Of a stretch of DNA of 64,000 nt, positions 10,340 through 18,517 are shown piece after piece. Position 1 is the first letter of the stretch, and every line of letters starts with the position of its first letter. This DNA is from Hymenobacter sp. APR13. GTDB lineage: Bacteria > Bacteroidota > Bacteroidia > Cytophagales > Hymenobacteraceae. Below the pieces are notes generated by a model. The model worked only from the letters and a program-made list of their open reading frames with translations. It did not search any database and was not told the DNA's origin. The DNA lies in assembly GCF_000737515.1 (NCBI RefSeq), contig NZ_CP006587.1, positions 2,661,001 through 2,725,000 of the forward strand, read 5' to 3'. Both the position numbers and the translations under genes were made by a program.

Positions 10340-10603
10340 ATGGCAACGAAAACGAAAGCAGCACCCGCGAAACTGCATGTGAAAACCGGCGACACCGTAC
10401 AGGTGATTGCTGGCGACGAAAAAGGCAAAACCGGCGTTATCAAGTCGGTGAACCGCTCGACGCAGCGTGTTATCGTGGAAGGCCTGAACCTGGTGACCAA
10501 GCACAACAAACCCAGTGCGAAGAACCCCCAGGGCGGCATTACCAAAATCGAAGCGGGTATTCACGTGAGCAACGTGAAAGCTATTGCCTCGACAAACGCC
10601 TAA
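10340..10603 (+). CDS. rplX: 50S ribosomal protein L24
   Basis: L24 (87 residues) is an early assembly protein. The KOW motif is visible as [20 protein letters not shown] (residues 16-35), followed by [20 protein letters not shown]. It is short for the family, which is usually 100-110 residues, but is complete for the Bacteroidota form. Confidence 0.95.
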   Translation: MATKTKAAPAKLHVKTGDTVQVIAGDEKGKTGVIKSVNRSTQRVIVEGLNLVTKHNKPSAKNPQGGITKIEAGIHVSNVKAIASTNA

Positions 10604-10618
10604 CCCGGTACGACGACA

Positions 10619-11176
10619 ATGGCTCGATTCAAAGAGAAATATCAGAAAGAAGTGGTGCCGCTGCTCCAGGAGAAATTCCAGTTCAAGAGCATCATGCAGG
10701 TTCCACGCATCACCAAGATCTGCATCAACCGCGGTATTGGTGCGGCTGTAGCCGACAAGAAGCTGGTGGATAACGGCGTAGACGAGCTGACGACCATCGC
10801 TGGTCAGAAAGCTGTGGCTACCATCGCCAAGCGTTCGGTTTCGAACTTCAAGCTGCGCGAGGGCATGCCAATCGGCGCCCGCGTAACGCTGCGTGGCGAG
10901 CGGATGTACGAGTTTATGGACCGTCTGCTGTCCATCGCTCTGCCCCGCGTTCGTGACTTCAAAGGCATCAACGACAAAGGCTTTGACGGCCGCGGTAACT
11001 ATACCCTGGGCGTTAAGGAGCAAATCATCTTCCCCGAAATTTCGATCGACAAGATCAAGTCGATTTCGGGCATGGATATTACCTTCGTAACGACGGCCGA
11101 AAACGACGAGCAGAGCTATGAGCTTCTCAAGGCTTTCGGTATGCCGTTCGCTAACGCCAAGAAACAAAACGACTAA
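10619..11176 (+). CDS. rplE: 50S ribosomal protein L5
   Basis: L5 (185 residues) anchors 5S rRNA and contacts P-site tRNA. The blocks [47 protein letters not shown] and [20 protein letters not shown] are diagnostic. Its stop codon overlaps the rpsN start (TAATG). Confidence 0.97.
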   Translation: MARFKEKYQKEVVPLLQEKFQFKSIMQVPRITKICINRGIGAAVADKKLVDNGVDELTTIAGQKAVATIAKRSVSNFKLREGMPIGARVTLRGERMYEFMDRLLSIALPRVRDFKGINDKGFDGRGNYTLGVKEQIIFPEISIDKIKSISGMDITFVTTAENDEQSYELLKAFGMPFANAKKQND

Positions 11177-11445
11177 TGGCTAAGGAATCCGCGAAAGCAA
11201 GAGCGCGCAAGCGCATCGCTACGGTTGCCCGCTATGCTGAGAAGCGCAAAGCGCTGAAAGCCGCCGGTGACTACGAAGGTCTGGACAAGCTGCCGAAAGA
11301 TGCTTCGCCCGTGCGCCTGCACAACCGGGACATGATTGACGGCCGCCCCCGTGGTTACATGCGTAAGTTCGGCATCAGCCGGGTACGTTTCCGCGAAATG
11401 GCGCTGGCTGGCAAAATCCCCGGCGTAACCAAGTCGAGCTGGTAG
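11176..11445 (+). CDS. rpsN: 30S ribosomal protein S14 (zinc-free form)
   Basis: S14 (89 residues) is of the long, cysteine-free class: there is no CxxC pair, so it does not bind zinc. The C-terminal [20 protein letters not shown] and [23 protein letters not shown], seen in pieces, are conserved. It starts on the last base of the rplE stop codon and is followed by a hairpin and promoter, so it appears to end a transcription unit. Confidence 0.96.
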   Translation: MAKESAKARARKRIATVARYAEKRKALKAAGDYEGLDKLPKDASPVRLHNRDMIDGRPRGYMRKFGISRVRFREMALAGKIPGVTKSSW

Positions 11446-11544
11446 TTCGACCCGTTGCCAGATAGCCTCGGCTGTTGACGCAACATTACTTGGCAGGTTG
11501 CCGAGAGAAACCATTGGCCGAATTCGAGTCAAGAAGTCTTAACC

Positions 11545-11593
11545 GAAAATTTCGCTGCCGCATTTCTGCGGCGGCGAAATTTTCATATCTTTG
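11545..11593 (+). promoter_or_regulatory. Long hairpin overlapping the promoter of the rpsH unit
   Basis: An 18-bp inverted repeat (11545-11562 with 11567-11584, one G-U pair) encloses only the four loop bases TTTC. One base after the 3' arm comes a consensus -7 element TATCTTTG (11586-11593). The loop TTTC (11563-11566) lies 19 bp upstream of the -7 element, exactly where the -33 TTTG would be. The same DNA can therefore end transcription from rpsN and start it for rpsH, whose start codon is 38 bases downstream. The T-tract after the stem is weak. Confidence 0.75.
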
Positions 11594-11631
11594 CGGCTCC
11601 CTAAAAAAGGGTGGCGCTTTTACTAAGTCAC

Positions 11632-12030
11632 ATGAACACAGATCCAATTGCTGACTACCTGACCCGGGTACGCAATGCCATCAAGGCAAATCACCGGGTA
11701 GTGGAAATCCCGGCCAGCAACATCAAAAAGGAAATCACGAAGGTGCTCTACAAAAAGGGCTACATTCAGAGCTACCGTTTTGATGATGCCGCAGTACAAG
11801 GCACGATTAAAATCGCGCTCAAGTACAACCCGGTAACCAAACAACCCGCCATCACCAAGCTGCAGCGTGTAAGCACGCCCGGTTTGCGTCAGTACGCCCA
11901 CGTGGAGAACCTGCCGCGTGTACTGAGTGGTCTGGGTGTCGCCATCCTGTCGACTTCGAAAGGGGTGATGACGGAGAAAGAGGCGAAAGCTGAAAACGTG
12001 GGCGGCGAAGTGCTGTGCTACGTCTACTAA
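11632..12030 (+). CDS. rpsH: 30S ribosomal protein S8
   Basis: S8 (132 residues) binds the central domain of 16S rRNA. The ATG at 11632 gives MNTDPIADYLTRVRNAIKAN, the family N-terminus; an upstream GTG at 11611 would add seven unrelated residues inside the leader. The C-terminal blocks RVSTPGLRQYAHVENLPRV, GLGVAILSTSKGVMT and GGEVLCYVY are conserved. It is the first gene after a new promoter. Confidence 0.97.
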   Translation: MNTDPIADYLTRVRNAIKANHRVVEIPASNIKKEITKVLYKKGYIQSYRFDDAAVQGTIKIALKYNPVTKQPAITKLQRVSTPGLRQYAHVENLPRVLSGLGVAILSTSKGVMTEKEAKAENVGGEVLCYVY

Positions 12031-12050
12031 TCTGAAAGGAAAACGAGACT

Positions 12051-12605
12051 ATGTCACGCATTGGTAAACTGCCCATCAGCCTGCCCGCCAACGTGCAGAT
12101 TGAAGTGAGCAACGAAAACACGGTAACCGTGAAGGGCCCAAAAGGCACTTTGGTGGTTCCGGTTGACCGCGACATTACCGTAGCGACCGAAGACGGCCAG
12201 CTGGTAGTGACCCGCCCAACCGAACAGAAGCGTCATAAAGCCATGCACGGCCTCTACCGCTCCCTGCTCAACAACGCTGTAAGCGGCGTGAGCAACGGTC
12301 TGGAAGAGAAGCTGGAGTTGGTAGGTGTAGGTTACAAAGCCGCTATGGCTGGTACCACGCTGGAACTGTCGCTGGGCTACTCGCACAACATCTTCCTGGC
12401 GCTGCCGAAGGAAGTAACTGCTACGGCTGTAACCGAGAAAGGTAAAAACCCTATCGTTACGCTGACCAGCATTGACAAGCAACTGCTGGGCCAGGTGGCC
12501 GCTAAAATTCGCTCGTTGCGCAAAGTTGAGCCATACAAAGGCAAAGGCGTGCGCTTCGTGGGTGAGCAGATTCGTCGTAAGGCTGGTAAAACAGCTTCGA
12601 AATAA
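12051..12605 (+). CDS. rplF: 50S ribosomal protein L6
   Basis: L6 (184 residues) sits near the factor-binding centre. MSRIGKLPISLPANVQIEV, VKGPKGTL, LELVGVGYKAAMAG and the C-terminal RKVEPYKGKGVRFVGEQIRRKAGK, in pieces, identify it. It lies 20 bases after rpsH. Confidence 0.97.
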   Translation: MSRIGKLPISLPANVQIEVSNENTVTVKGPKGTLVVPVDRDITVATEDGQLVVTRPTEQKRHKAMHGLYRSLLNNAVSGVSNGLEEKLELVGVGYKAAMAGTTLELSLGYSHNIFLALPKEVTATAVTEKGKNPIVTLTSIDKQLLGQVAAKIRSLRKVEPYKGKGVRFVGEQIRRKAGKTASK

Positions 12606-12614
12606 CATCACACC

Positions 12615-12965
12615 ATGGCTTTCGATAAAGCAACTAGAAGAAAACGGATCCAGCGCATCATCCGCACTAAGGTGGCTGGCACGTCCGAGCGTCCACGTTT
12701 GTCGGTGTTCCGCAGCAATACGGGCATTTATGCTCAGATTATTGACGACACGACCGGTCACACGCTGGCGTCTGCTTCCTCGAAGCACGTATCGGTGGAA
12801 GGGGGCAACGGAGTCGCCCTCGCTGCCGCAGTCGGCAAAGAACTTGCTGCCCGTGCTACAGGAAAAGGAATTTCGAAAGTGGTATTTGACCGTTCCGGTT
12901 ACCTCTACCACGGCCGCGTAAAATCATTGGCAGAAGGAGCCCGCGAAGGCGGCCTCAATTTCTAA
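12615..12965 (+). CDS. rplR: 50S ribosomal protein L18
   Basis: L18 (116 residues) binds 5S rRNA with L5. The start [20 protein letters not shown], the [20 protein letters not shown] stretch and the C-terminal [19 protein letters not shown] are characteristic. It ends six bases before rpsE. Confidence 0.96.
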   Translation: MAFDKATRRKRIQRIIRTKVAGTSERPRLSVFRSNTGIYAQIIDDTTGHTLASASSKHVSVEGGNGVALAAAVGKELAARATGKGISKVVFDRSGYLYHGRVKSLAEGAREGGLNF

Positions 12966-12971
12966 ATCATC

Positions 12972-13577
12972 ATGGCAGAATTTAACAACGGCCCTCGTGG
13001 TGGTAGCGGCGATAACCGCGGCGGTGGCAATGACCGTCGTGGTGGTGGCAATGACCGTCGCGGCAATGACCGGAAAGAAGAGTCTCGCACCGGCGATTCC
13101 GATCTGAAAGAAAAAGTGGTTGCTATCAACCGCGTAGCCAAAGTAGTGAAAGGCGGTCGTCGCTTCAGCTTCTCGGCCATCGTGGTAGTAGGTGACGGCA
13201 ACGGCACCGTAGGCTACGGCCTCGGCAAAGCCAACGAAGTAACCGACGCCATTGCCAAAGGCATTGACGACGCGAAGAAAAACCTGGTAAAGGTGCCGCT
13301 GTACAAGCACACCGTTCCCCACATCATGGAAGGCAAATACTCGGGCGGCTTCGTGCTGGTTCAGCCAGCTGCCGCTGGTACGGGTGTAATTGCTGGTGGT
13401 GCTATGCGTGCCGTGTTCGAAAGCGCCGGCATCAAAGACGTACTCGCCAAGTCGAAAGGTTCGTCGAACCCCCACAACGTGGTTAAGGCTACCTTCGACG
13501 CCCTGCTGAAAATGCGCGACCCTATGCAGATTGCACAGGCTCGTGGCATCACCCTCGCTCAAGTTTTTAACGGTTAA
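12972..13577 (+). CDS. rpsE: 30S ribosomal protein S5 with Gly/Arg/Asn-rich N-terminal extension
   Basis: S5 lies at the mRNA entry channel beside S3 and S4. The dsRNA-binding-like core starts near residue 44 ([20 protein letters not shown]) and continues with [18 protein letters not shown] and [20 protein letters not shown]; the C-terminal [13 protein letters not shown] is normal. Residues 1-42 are an additional low-complexity segment of RGG-, NDRR- and GGGN-type repeats, the same composition as the tail of S3. Total length is 201 residues against about 166 in E. coli. Confidence 0.97.
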   Translation: MAEFNNGPRGGSGDNRGGGNDRRGGGNDRRGNDRKEESRTGDSDLKEKVVAINRVAKVVKGGRRFSFSAIVVVGDGNGTVGYGLGKANEVTDAIAKGIDDAKKNLVKVPLYKHTVPHIMEGKYSGGFVLVQPAAAGTGVIAGGAMRAVFESAGIKDVLAKSKGSSNPHNVVKATFDALLKMRDPMQIAQARGITLAQVFNG

Positions 13578-13583
13578 GAGACG

Positions 13584-13763
13584 ATGGCGCAGATCCAAAT
13601 CAAACTCGTAAAAAGCGTTATTGACCGCCCCGAGCGTCAGAAGCGTACCGTGCAGGCCCTGGGCCTCGGCAAAATGGGTAGCACCAAGAGCGTGGAAAAC
13701 ACGCCCCAGGTTGCTGGCATGATCAAAGCCGTTCAGCACCTGTTGGAAGTAACCGAACTCTAG
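13584..13763 (+). CDS. rpmD: 50S ribosomal protein L30
   Basis: A small gene of 59 residues starting at the ATG six bases after rpsE and ending at a TAG at 13761. The protein begins [20 protein letters not shown] and contains [20 protein letters not shown], the classic L30 pattern, with a C-terminal helix ending HLLEVTEL. The position between rpsE and rplO is the universal one. Confidence 0.95.
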   Translation: MAQIQIKLVKSVIDRPERQKRTVQALGLGKMGSTKSVENTPQVAGMIKAVQHLLEVTEL

Positions 13764-13776
13764 GAATCTCCCGAAA

Positions 13777-14220
13777 ATGAATCTCAGCAATCTCAAACCT
13801 GCCGTAGGCTCTACCCGCAATGTCAAGCGCATTGGTCGTGGTACGGGTTCCGGCCGTGGCGGCACCTCGACGCGTGGCCACAAAGGTGCCAAGTCCCGTT
13901 CGGGTTACTCCAAGAAGTCGGGCTTTGAAGGTGGCCAAATGCCCCTGCAGCGCCGCGTACCAAAGTTCGGTTTCAAGAACATCAACCGTGTAGAGTACAA
14001 AGCCATTAACCTGGACGTACTTGCCGGCTTGACCGAAGGTGGTGCTACGACGTTCGACAATGCCTTCTTCGTGCAGGCTGGTCTGGCTTCGAAAAACGCC
14101 AAAATCAAAGTTCTGGGCCGTGGTGAACTCACCACTGCTGTAGAAGTTCATGCTCATGCATTCTCCAAGTCGGCTGTTGAAGCCATTGAGAAAGCAGGTG
14201 GCAAAGCCGTGACGCTGTAA
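13777..14220 (+). CDS. rplO: 50S ribosomal protein L15
   Basis: L15 (147 residues) is a late assembly protein. [20 protein letters not shown], the Gly-rich [20 protein letters not shown] region, and [18 protein letters not shown] are conserved. The C-terminal [18 protein letters not shown] is normal. It lies directly upstream of secY. Confidence 0.97.
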   Translation: MNLSNLKPAVGSTRNVKRIGRGTGSGRGGTSTRGHKGAKSRSGYSKKSGFEGGQMPLQRRVPKFGFKNINRVEYKAINLDVLAGLTEGGATTFDNAFFVQAGLASKNAKIKVLGRGELTTAVEVHAHAFSKSAVEAIEKAGGKAVTL

Positions 14221-14232
14221 GTTCTTGTGGCG

Positions 14233-15552
14233 ATGAAAAAGTTTATCGAAACGATAAAGAACATTTTTGCGATTGAAGATCTGCGTATGCGGATCTTCAA
14301 TACGCTGTTTTTCATTGCCATCTACCGGTTAGGCTCTTTCGTGGTGCTGCCGGGCGTCGACGCTACTCGTCTGAAAAGTGGTGGAGCTTCGGGGGTGTTT
14401 GGTATTCTGGATACGCTGCTTGGCGGCGCGTTCAGCAATGCTTCCATCTTCGCACTCGGTATCATGCCGTACATCTCGGCTTCTATCGTGTTGCAGCTAC
14501 TTACCATTGCAGTTCCTTATTTCCAGAAGCTGCAGAAAGAAGGAGAGTCGGGCCGCAAGAAAATCAACCAGTACACGCGTATCCTTACAATTCCGATTGT
14601 AATGGCGCAGTCGGTCGGTTTCATTGCCACCATCAGCGCTGACGCAATCCTGGAGCCTGGTACGTTCTTTACCATCTCCACCATGCTCATCATCACGGCC
14701 GGAACGCTGTTTTGCATGTGGCTGGGAGAGAAAATTACGGATAAGGGTATCGGCAACGGTATTTCCATGATCATCATGATCGGGATTGTGTCGCGCCTGC
14801 CCGGTGCCATTATCGGTGAGGCTGCTGCCAAAGGCATGCGTGGCTCGCTGATCTTCCTGATTGAGCTGGTAGTGCTGTTCCTCGTGGTAATGGCAGTTAT
14901 CGTGCTGACGCAGGCTGTTCGCCGGATTCCGGTGCAGTATGCCAAGCAGGTAGGCAGCACCGCCCAGCTGAATGCCCAACGGCAGTTCATCCCGATGAAA
15001 GTGAATGCGGCCGGCGTAATGCCGATCATCTTCGCTCAGTCGCTGATGTTCGTGCCCGCTATCGTGGCTTCGGTTTGGCAGAATGACAGCGACCTGGCCA
15101 GCTACATTGGCGTGAAGTTCTCGGACTACACGTCGTGGCAGTACAACGTGGTGTTCGCAACGCTCATCATTGTCTTCACCTACTTCTACACAGCCATCAG
15201 TGTCAACCCCAACCAGATTGCGGATGACCTGAAGCGTAGCGGTGGTTTCGTACCCGGGGTGAAGCCTGGCCGCGATACGTCGGAGCACATTGACGAGATT
15301 CTGACCCGCATTACCTTGCCCGGTGCCGTGGCACTGGCGCTGATTGCCATCTTCCCGGCGCTTGCGCTGCTAGGTGGTGTTACGCGGCCTTTCTCGGCCT
15401 TCTATGGCGGTACTTCCCTCATCATTATGGTAGGGGTAGTACTGGATACGCTGAATCAGGTGGAAAGCTACCTGCTGATGCGCCACTACGATGGCATGAT
15501 GAAAACTGGTAAAGTGCGTGGCCGTTCGCAGAACATTGCTCTGGCTTCGTAA
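14233..15552 (+). CDS. secY: Preprotein translocase subunit SecY
   Basis: SecY (439 residues from the ATG at 14233) is the channel of the Sec translocon in the inner membrane. Ten hydrophobic segments are visible, starting near residue 19 (FNTLFFIAIYRLGSFVVLPG). The plug-side FSNASIFALGIMPYISASIV stretch and the cytoplasmic loop EGESGRKKINQYTRILTI are conserved, as is PGRDTSEHIDEILTRITLPG ahead of the last helices. A GTG two codons upstream is possible, but the ATG gives the usual MKKFIETIKNIF start. adk, which often follows secY in other phyla, is absent; map follows at once. Confidence 0.97.
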   Translation: MKKFIETIKNIFAIEDLRMRIFNTLFFIAIYRLGSFVVLPGVDATRLKSGGASGVFGILDTLLGGAFSNASIFALGIMPYISASIVLQLLTIAVPYFQKLQKEGESGRKKINQYTRILTIPIVMAQSVGFIATISADAILEPGTFFTISTMLIITAGTLFCMWLGEKITDKGIGNGISMIIMIGIVSRLPGAIIGEAAAKGMRGSLIFLIELVVLFLVVMAVIVLTQAVRRIPVQYAKQVGSTAQLNAQRQFIPMKVNAAGVMPIIFAQSLMFVPAIVASVWQNDSDLASYIGVKFSDYTSWQYNVVFATLIIVFTYFYTAISVNPNQIADDLKRSGGFVPGVKPGRDTSEHIDEILTRITLPGAVALALIAIFPALALLGGVTRPFSAFYGGTSLIIMVGVVLDTLNQVESYLLMRHYDGMMKTGKVRGRSQNIALAS

Positions 15553-15558
15553 GCACTC

Positions 15559-16329
15559 ATGATTGTTTACAAGACCGAAGAAGAAATAGAGTTCATGCGG
15601 GCCAGCGCGAAGGTGCTGGCTCAGGCCCACGGAGAAGTGGCCGGCATGATCCGGGAAGGAATTACAACGCGAGAGCTGGATCAGCGCGCTGAGGAGTTCA
15701 TCCGGGACCATGGCGGAAGCCCTTCCTTCAAGGGGTACAATGGATTCGAATACAGCCTCTGCATCTCGCCCAACTCGGTAGTGGTGCACGGTTTTCCGGG
15801 CGACTACACGCTGAAAAGCGGCGACATCGTTTCGGTGGACTGCGGAGTGCTACTCAACGGCTACCACGCCGACAGTGCCTACACCTACCCGATTGGGGAA
15901 GTGGCACCCGAGGTGTTGCAGCTGCTGGAAGAAACCAAGAAGTCGCTGTATCTCGGTATCGAGCAGGCAGTGGCGGGCAATCGGATGGGCGACGTCAGCT
16001 TTGCCATTCAGAACCATGTTGAGAAGCAGGGTTACGGAGTGGTTCGGGAATTGGTCGGCCACGGGATTGGAAAGAAGCTGCACGAGCGGCCGGAAGTACC
16101 GAACTACGGTAAGCGTGGCTCGGGACTGAAGCTGCAGACCGGCCTCACACTGGCTATCGAGCCGATGGTGAATCTGGGTACGAAGAGCGTGATACAGGAG
16201 AAGGACGGCTGGACCATCCGGACCAAAGACTTCAAGCCTTCCGCGCACTTCGAGCATACGGTAGTAGTACGAAAAGACAAGGCGGAAATACTCACCTCCT
16301 TCGAATACATAGAAAAAGCCTTACAGTAG
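15559..16329 (+). CDS. map: Type I methionine aminopeptidase
   Basis: Map (256 residues) removes the initiator methionine from new proteins. The metal ligands sit in the expected motifs: two aspartates in [17 protein letters not shown] (residues 94-110), a histidine in [18 protein letters not shown], a glutamate in LAIEPMV and a glutamate in HFEHTVVV. It has no N-terminal zinc-finger extension, so it is the short bacterial type. It lies six bases after secY and four before infA. Confidence 0.97.
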   Translation: MIVYKTEEEIEFMRASAKVLAQAHGEVAGMIREGITTRELDQRAEEFIRDHGGSPSFKGYNGFEYSLCISPNSVVVHGFPGDYTLKSGDIVSVDCGVLLNGYHADSAYTYPIGEVAPEVLQLLEETKKSLYLGIEQAVAGNRMGDVSFAIQNHVEKQGYGVVRELVGHGIGKKLHERPEVPNYGKRGSGLKLQTGLTLAIEPMVNLGTKSVIQEKDGWTIRTKDFKPSAHFEHTVVVRKDKAEILTSFEYIEKALQ

Positions 16330-16333
16330 CCTT

Positions 16334-16552
16334 ATGGCCAAACAAACTTCCATTGAGCAGGACGGAGTCATTCTGGAAGCCCTTTCCAACGCCATGTTCC
16401 GCGTGGAGCTGGAGAACGGTCACCAGCTGATTGCCCACATCTCGGGCAAGATGCGGATGCACTACATCAAGATTCTGCCGGGAGATAAGGTAAAGTTGGA
16501 AATGTCGCCCTACGATTTGTCGAAGGGCCGAATTGTGTACCGTTACAAATAA
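16334..16552 (+). CDS. infA: Translation initiation factor IF-1
   Basis: IF-1 (72 residues, the standard length) is a single OB fold that blocks the A site during initiation. [40 protein letters not shown] and the C-terminal [13 protein letters not shown] are conserved. It is packed between map and rpmJ. Confidence 0.97.
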   Translation: MAKQTSIEQDGVILEALSNAMFRVELENGHQLIAHISGKMRMHYIKILPGDKVKLEMSPYDLSKGRIVYRYK

Positions 16553-16561
16553 CCCGACGAC

Positions 16562-16678
16562 ATGAAAGTCAAAACCTCGGTTAAGAAGCGTAGTGTTGAC
16601 TGCAAGCTGGTCCGCCGCAACGGCAAGCTCTACGTTATCAACAAAAAGAACCCCCGCTACAAACAGCGTCAGGGCTAG
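16562..16678 (+). CDS. rpmJ: 50S ribosomal protein L36 (zinc-free form)
   Basis: A 38-residue gene starting nine bases after infA. The protein begins [20 protein letters not shown] and ends NPRYKQRQG, the L36 signature. Of the four zinc ligands of the classical form only one cysteine remains (residue 14); the others are replaced by Ser, Asn and Tyr, so it is a C-minus L36 that should not bind zinc. This is the usual state in Bacteroidota, to my knowledge. Confidence 0.94.
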   Translation: MKVKTSVKKRSVDCKLVRRNGKLYVINKKNPRYKQRQG

Positions 16679-16689
16679 ACAACTGGAAG

Positions 16690-16757
16690 TTGGGGACTCG
16701 GGTCCTGAGGACTTGGTTTTTGAAGGAAAACTGTCCTAACCGAAACCAGGTCCCCAA
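16690..16757 (+). promoter_or_regulatory. Structured leader upstream of rpsM with two exclusive hairpins
   Basis: Two stems compete for the same 3' strand: 16690-16697 with 16750-16757 (8 bp, TTGGGGAC/GTCCCCAA), and 16709-16719 with 16743-16753 (11 bp with one G-U). Because 16750-16753 is shared, they cannot both form. No T-tract follows. The element lies in the 112-base gap between rpmJ and rpsM, where alpha-operon regulation would be expected. No TAnnTTTG promoter is seen here. Confidence 0.45.
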
Positions 16758-16790
16758 GACCCTAACTCGCCAAAAACCCAAACTCAACAC

Positions 16791-17168
16791 ATGGCTCGTA
16801 TTGCAGGGGTAGACATCCCAGACAACAAGCGCGGTGAAATCGCGCTGACCTACATTTTCGGCATTGGCCGTCCATCTGCACAGCAGATCCTTACCAAAGC
16901 AGGTGTAGACCTGAACAAGAAGGTGAAAGACTGGACGGAAGCGGAAGCCGGTGAAATCCGTAGCGTAATTGCTGCCGAATTCAAAACCGAAGGTGTGCTG
17001 CGCTCCGAAGTGCAGCTCAACATCAAGCGCCTCATGGACATCGGTTGCTACCGGGGTCTGCGTCACCGCAAAGGTCTGCCAGTTCGTGGTCAGCGTACCA
17101 AGAACAACTCGCGTACCCGCAAGGGCAAGCGTAAGACCGTTGCCGGTAAGAAAAAGGCTACTAAATAA
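16791..17168 (+). CDS. rpsM: 30S ribosomal protein S13
   Basis: S13 (125 residues) is a head protein contacting P-site tRNA and the 50S subunit. [34 protein letters not shown], and the C-terminal [20 protein letters not shown] with RKGKRKTV are diagnostic. It opens the alpha-type block (S13, S11, S4, RpoA, L17). Confidence 0.97.
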   Translation: MARIAGVDIPDNKRGEIALTYIFGIGRPSAQQILTKAGVDLNKKVKDWTEAEAGEIRSVIAAEFKTEGVLRSEVQLNIKRLMDIGCYRGLRHRKGLPVRGQRTKNNSRTRKGKRKTVAGKKKATK

Positions 17169-17174
17169 CCCGTA

Positions 17175-17237
17175 GCGGGAATCGTTGCCTGCTCTGATAC
17201 GTTCGGGGCAGGCAACAACACCTCCCGCGTATTTTTG
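17175..17237 (+). promoter_or_regulatory. Hairpin and -7 promoter element upstream of rpsK
   Basis: A 9-bp stem GTTGCCTGC/GCAGGCAAC (17184-17192 with 17208-17216) is nested within an outer 6-bp stem (17175-17180 with 17223-17228). Directly after it comes TATTTTTG (17230-17237), a match to TAnnTTTG, 10 bases before the rpsK start codon. No -33 TTTG is visible at the right spacing. The message would have an almost absent leader. Confidence 0.55.
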
Positions 17238-17247
17238 CGATAACCAA

Positions 17248-17640
17248 ATGGCACAAAAGAGAAAAGACAAAGCCAAGAAGCGCGTTGTCGTTGTAGAACC
17301 AGTAGGCCAGGTACACATCAAGGCTTCGTTCAACAACATCATCATCTCCATCACCAACAACAACGGTCAGGTTATCTCCTGGGCTTCAGCTGGTAAGATG
17401 GGTTTCCGCGGTTCCAAGAAGAACACGCCTTACGCCGCTCAGATGGCTGCTACCGACTGCGGTAAAGTAGCTCATGACTTGGGTATGCGCAAAGCTGAGG
17501 TGTTCGTGAAGGGCCCGGGCGCTGGCCGCGAGTCGGCTATTCGTACGCTGGGTAACGTGGGTATTGAGGTAACGACCATCAAGGACGTGACGCCGCTGCC
17601 CCATAACGGCTGCCGTCCTCCCAAACGTCGTCGCGTTTAG
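17248..17640 (+). CDS. rpsK: 30S ribosomal protein S11
   Basis: S11 (130 residues) lines the mRNA exit of the platform. The ATG at 17248 is chosen because it gives the basic N-terminus [12 protein letters not shown]; an in-frame extension upstream would cover the promoter hairpin. [37 protein letters not shown] and the C-terminal [16 protein letters not shown] are conserved. Confidence 0.96.
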   Translation: MAQKRKDKAKKRVVVVEPVGQVHIKASFNNIIISITNNNGQVISWASAGKMGFRGSKKNTPYAAQMAATDCGKVAHDLGMRKAEVFVKGPGAGRESAIRTLGNVGIEVTTIKDVTPLPHNGCRPPKRRRV

Positions 17641-17651
17641 TTTATTGAACA

Positions 17652-17729
17652 GGCTGGCGCTGCCAGCCACCGGTGTCGGGTTTCTGATGCGCCTTTTCAC
17701 CTCTGCAAGGTGCGCCTCCGAGGCCCGAC
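17652..17729 (+). promoter_or_regulatory. Structured leader upstream of rpsD
   Basis: A short perfect hairpin (17652-17658 with 17662-17668) is followed by a long imperfect stem: 17675-17687 with 17717-17729 (12 pairs out of 13, two G-U) continuing into 17689-17695 with 17707-17713. No T-tract follows either structure, which argues against a simple terminator. In several bacterial groups S4 represses its own operon by binding a leader; this position fits such a role, but that is inference. Confidence 0.45.
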
Positions 17730-17768
17730 ACGCGCGGTTCAACCCCCTCAACACTCAACAACCCCGAA

Positions 17769-18373
17769 ATGGCACGTTATACTGGTCCTAAAACCAAGAT
17801 TGCCCGTCGCTTTAATGAGCCGATCTTCGGCCCAAGCAAGGCACTCACCAAGAAAGCATACCCTCCCGGCCAGCATGGTCGTGGCCGTCGTAAGAAGCAG
17901 AGCGAGTACGCTGTCCAGCTGATGGAGAAGCAGAAAGTGAAGTACATGTACGGCGTACTGGAAAAGCAGTTCGAGAACCTGTTCCACAAAGCGGCTACGC
18001 TGCCCGGCATCACCGGTGACAACCTGCTGGCTCTGCTGGAATCGCGCCTCGACAACACGGTTTACCGTCTGGGCATTGCTCCTACGCGCCGTGCTGCTCG
18101 TCAGCTCGTTCTGCACAAGCACATCACCGTTAACGGTGACGTAGTAAACATTGCTTCGTACAAACTCCGCGCTGGTGACGTTGTTGCCGTACGTGAGAAG
18201 TCGAAGTCGCTGGAAGCTATTACCACGAGCCTGAGCGCCCGCAACGCGCGTGCTTTCTCGTGGCTGGAGTGGGACGGCAAAGACATGGTGGGCAAGTTCC
18301 TCAACGCCCCGCCCGTGAGCTGATACCGGAGAAGATCACCGAGCAGCTCATCGTCGAACTGTACTCGAAGTAA
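17769..18373 (+). CDS. rpsD: 30S ribosomal protein S4, frameshifted near the 3' end
   Basis: S4 nucleates 30S assembly and lines the mRNA entry channel. Residues 1-182 are normal ([20 protein letters not shown], the S4 RNA-binding domain with [20 protein letters not shown] and [17 protein letters not shown]). The reading frame then runs into TGA at 18321 after only 184 residues. The missing conserved end ([18 protein letters not shown]) is encoded intact in another frame at 18317-18370 with TAA at 18371. Restoring one base in the C-run at 18312-18314 gives a 201-residue protein, the normal Bacteroidota length. The lesion is either a sequencing error in a homopolymer, a real truncation, or, less likely, recoding. 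Confidence 0.93.
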
Positions 18374-18378
18374 TTCTT

Positions 18379-18406
18379 GGAACGGCCCGGACGCCCGGGC
18401 CGTTTC
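18379..18406 (+). terminator. Terminator after rpsD
   Basis: A 12-bp GC-rich stem (18379-18390 with 18395-18406, one G-U) with a 4-base loop, ending in a T-rich 3' arm. It begins five bases after the full-length rpsD stop. Confidence 0.75.
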
Positions 18407-18435
18407 CTTGCTTCGACCTTTTTAATTGGATTCAG

Positions 18436-18500
18436 GTATTGGGTAATGGGTATCAAGACGCTCTGAGAGGTCTTTTTACTCACTACCCATTACTCAATAC
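18436..18500 (+). promoter_or_regulatory. Large leader hairpin upstream of rpoA
   Basis: A 17-bp inverted repeat (18436-18452 with 18484-18500, one G-U pair) encloses a 31-base loop that contains a second small stem (AGAC-CTC with GAG-GTCT around 18456-18473). It ends 17 bases before the rpoA start codon. There is no T-tract after the outer stem, but a run of five Ts lies inside the loop after the inner stem, so the inner stem alone could act as a terminator and the outer as an antiterminator. Confidence 0.5.
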
Positions 18501-18517
18501 TAAAAACCGCCCCACTT

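Noticed and set aside
18300..18330. Programmed -1 frameshifting in rpsD.
   Set aside because: The site GCCCCGCCCGTG is not an X XXY YYZ slippery heptamer and no strong downstream pseudoknot is seen. A sequencing error or mutation is simpler.
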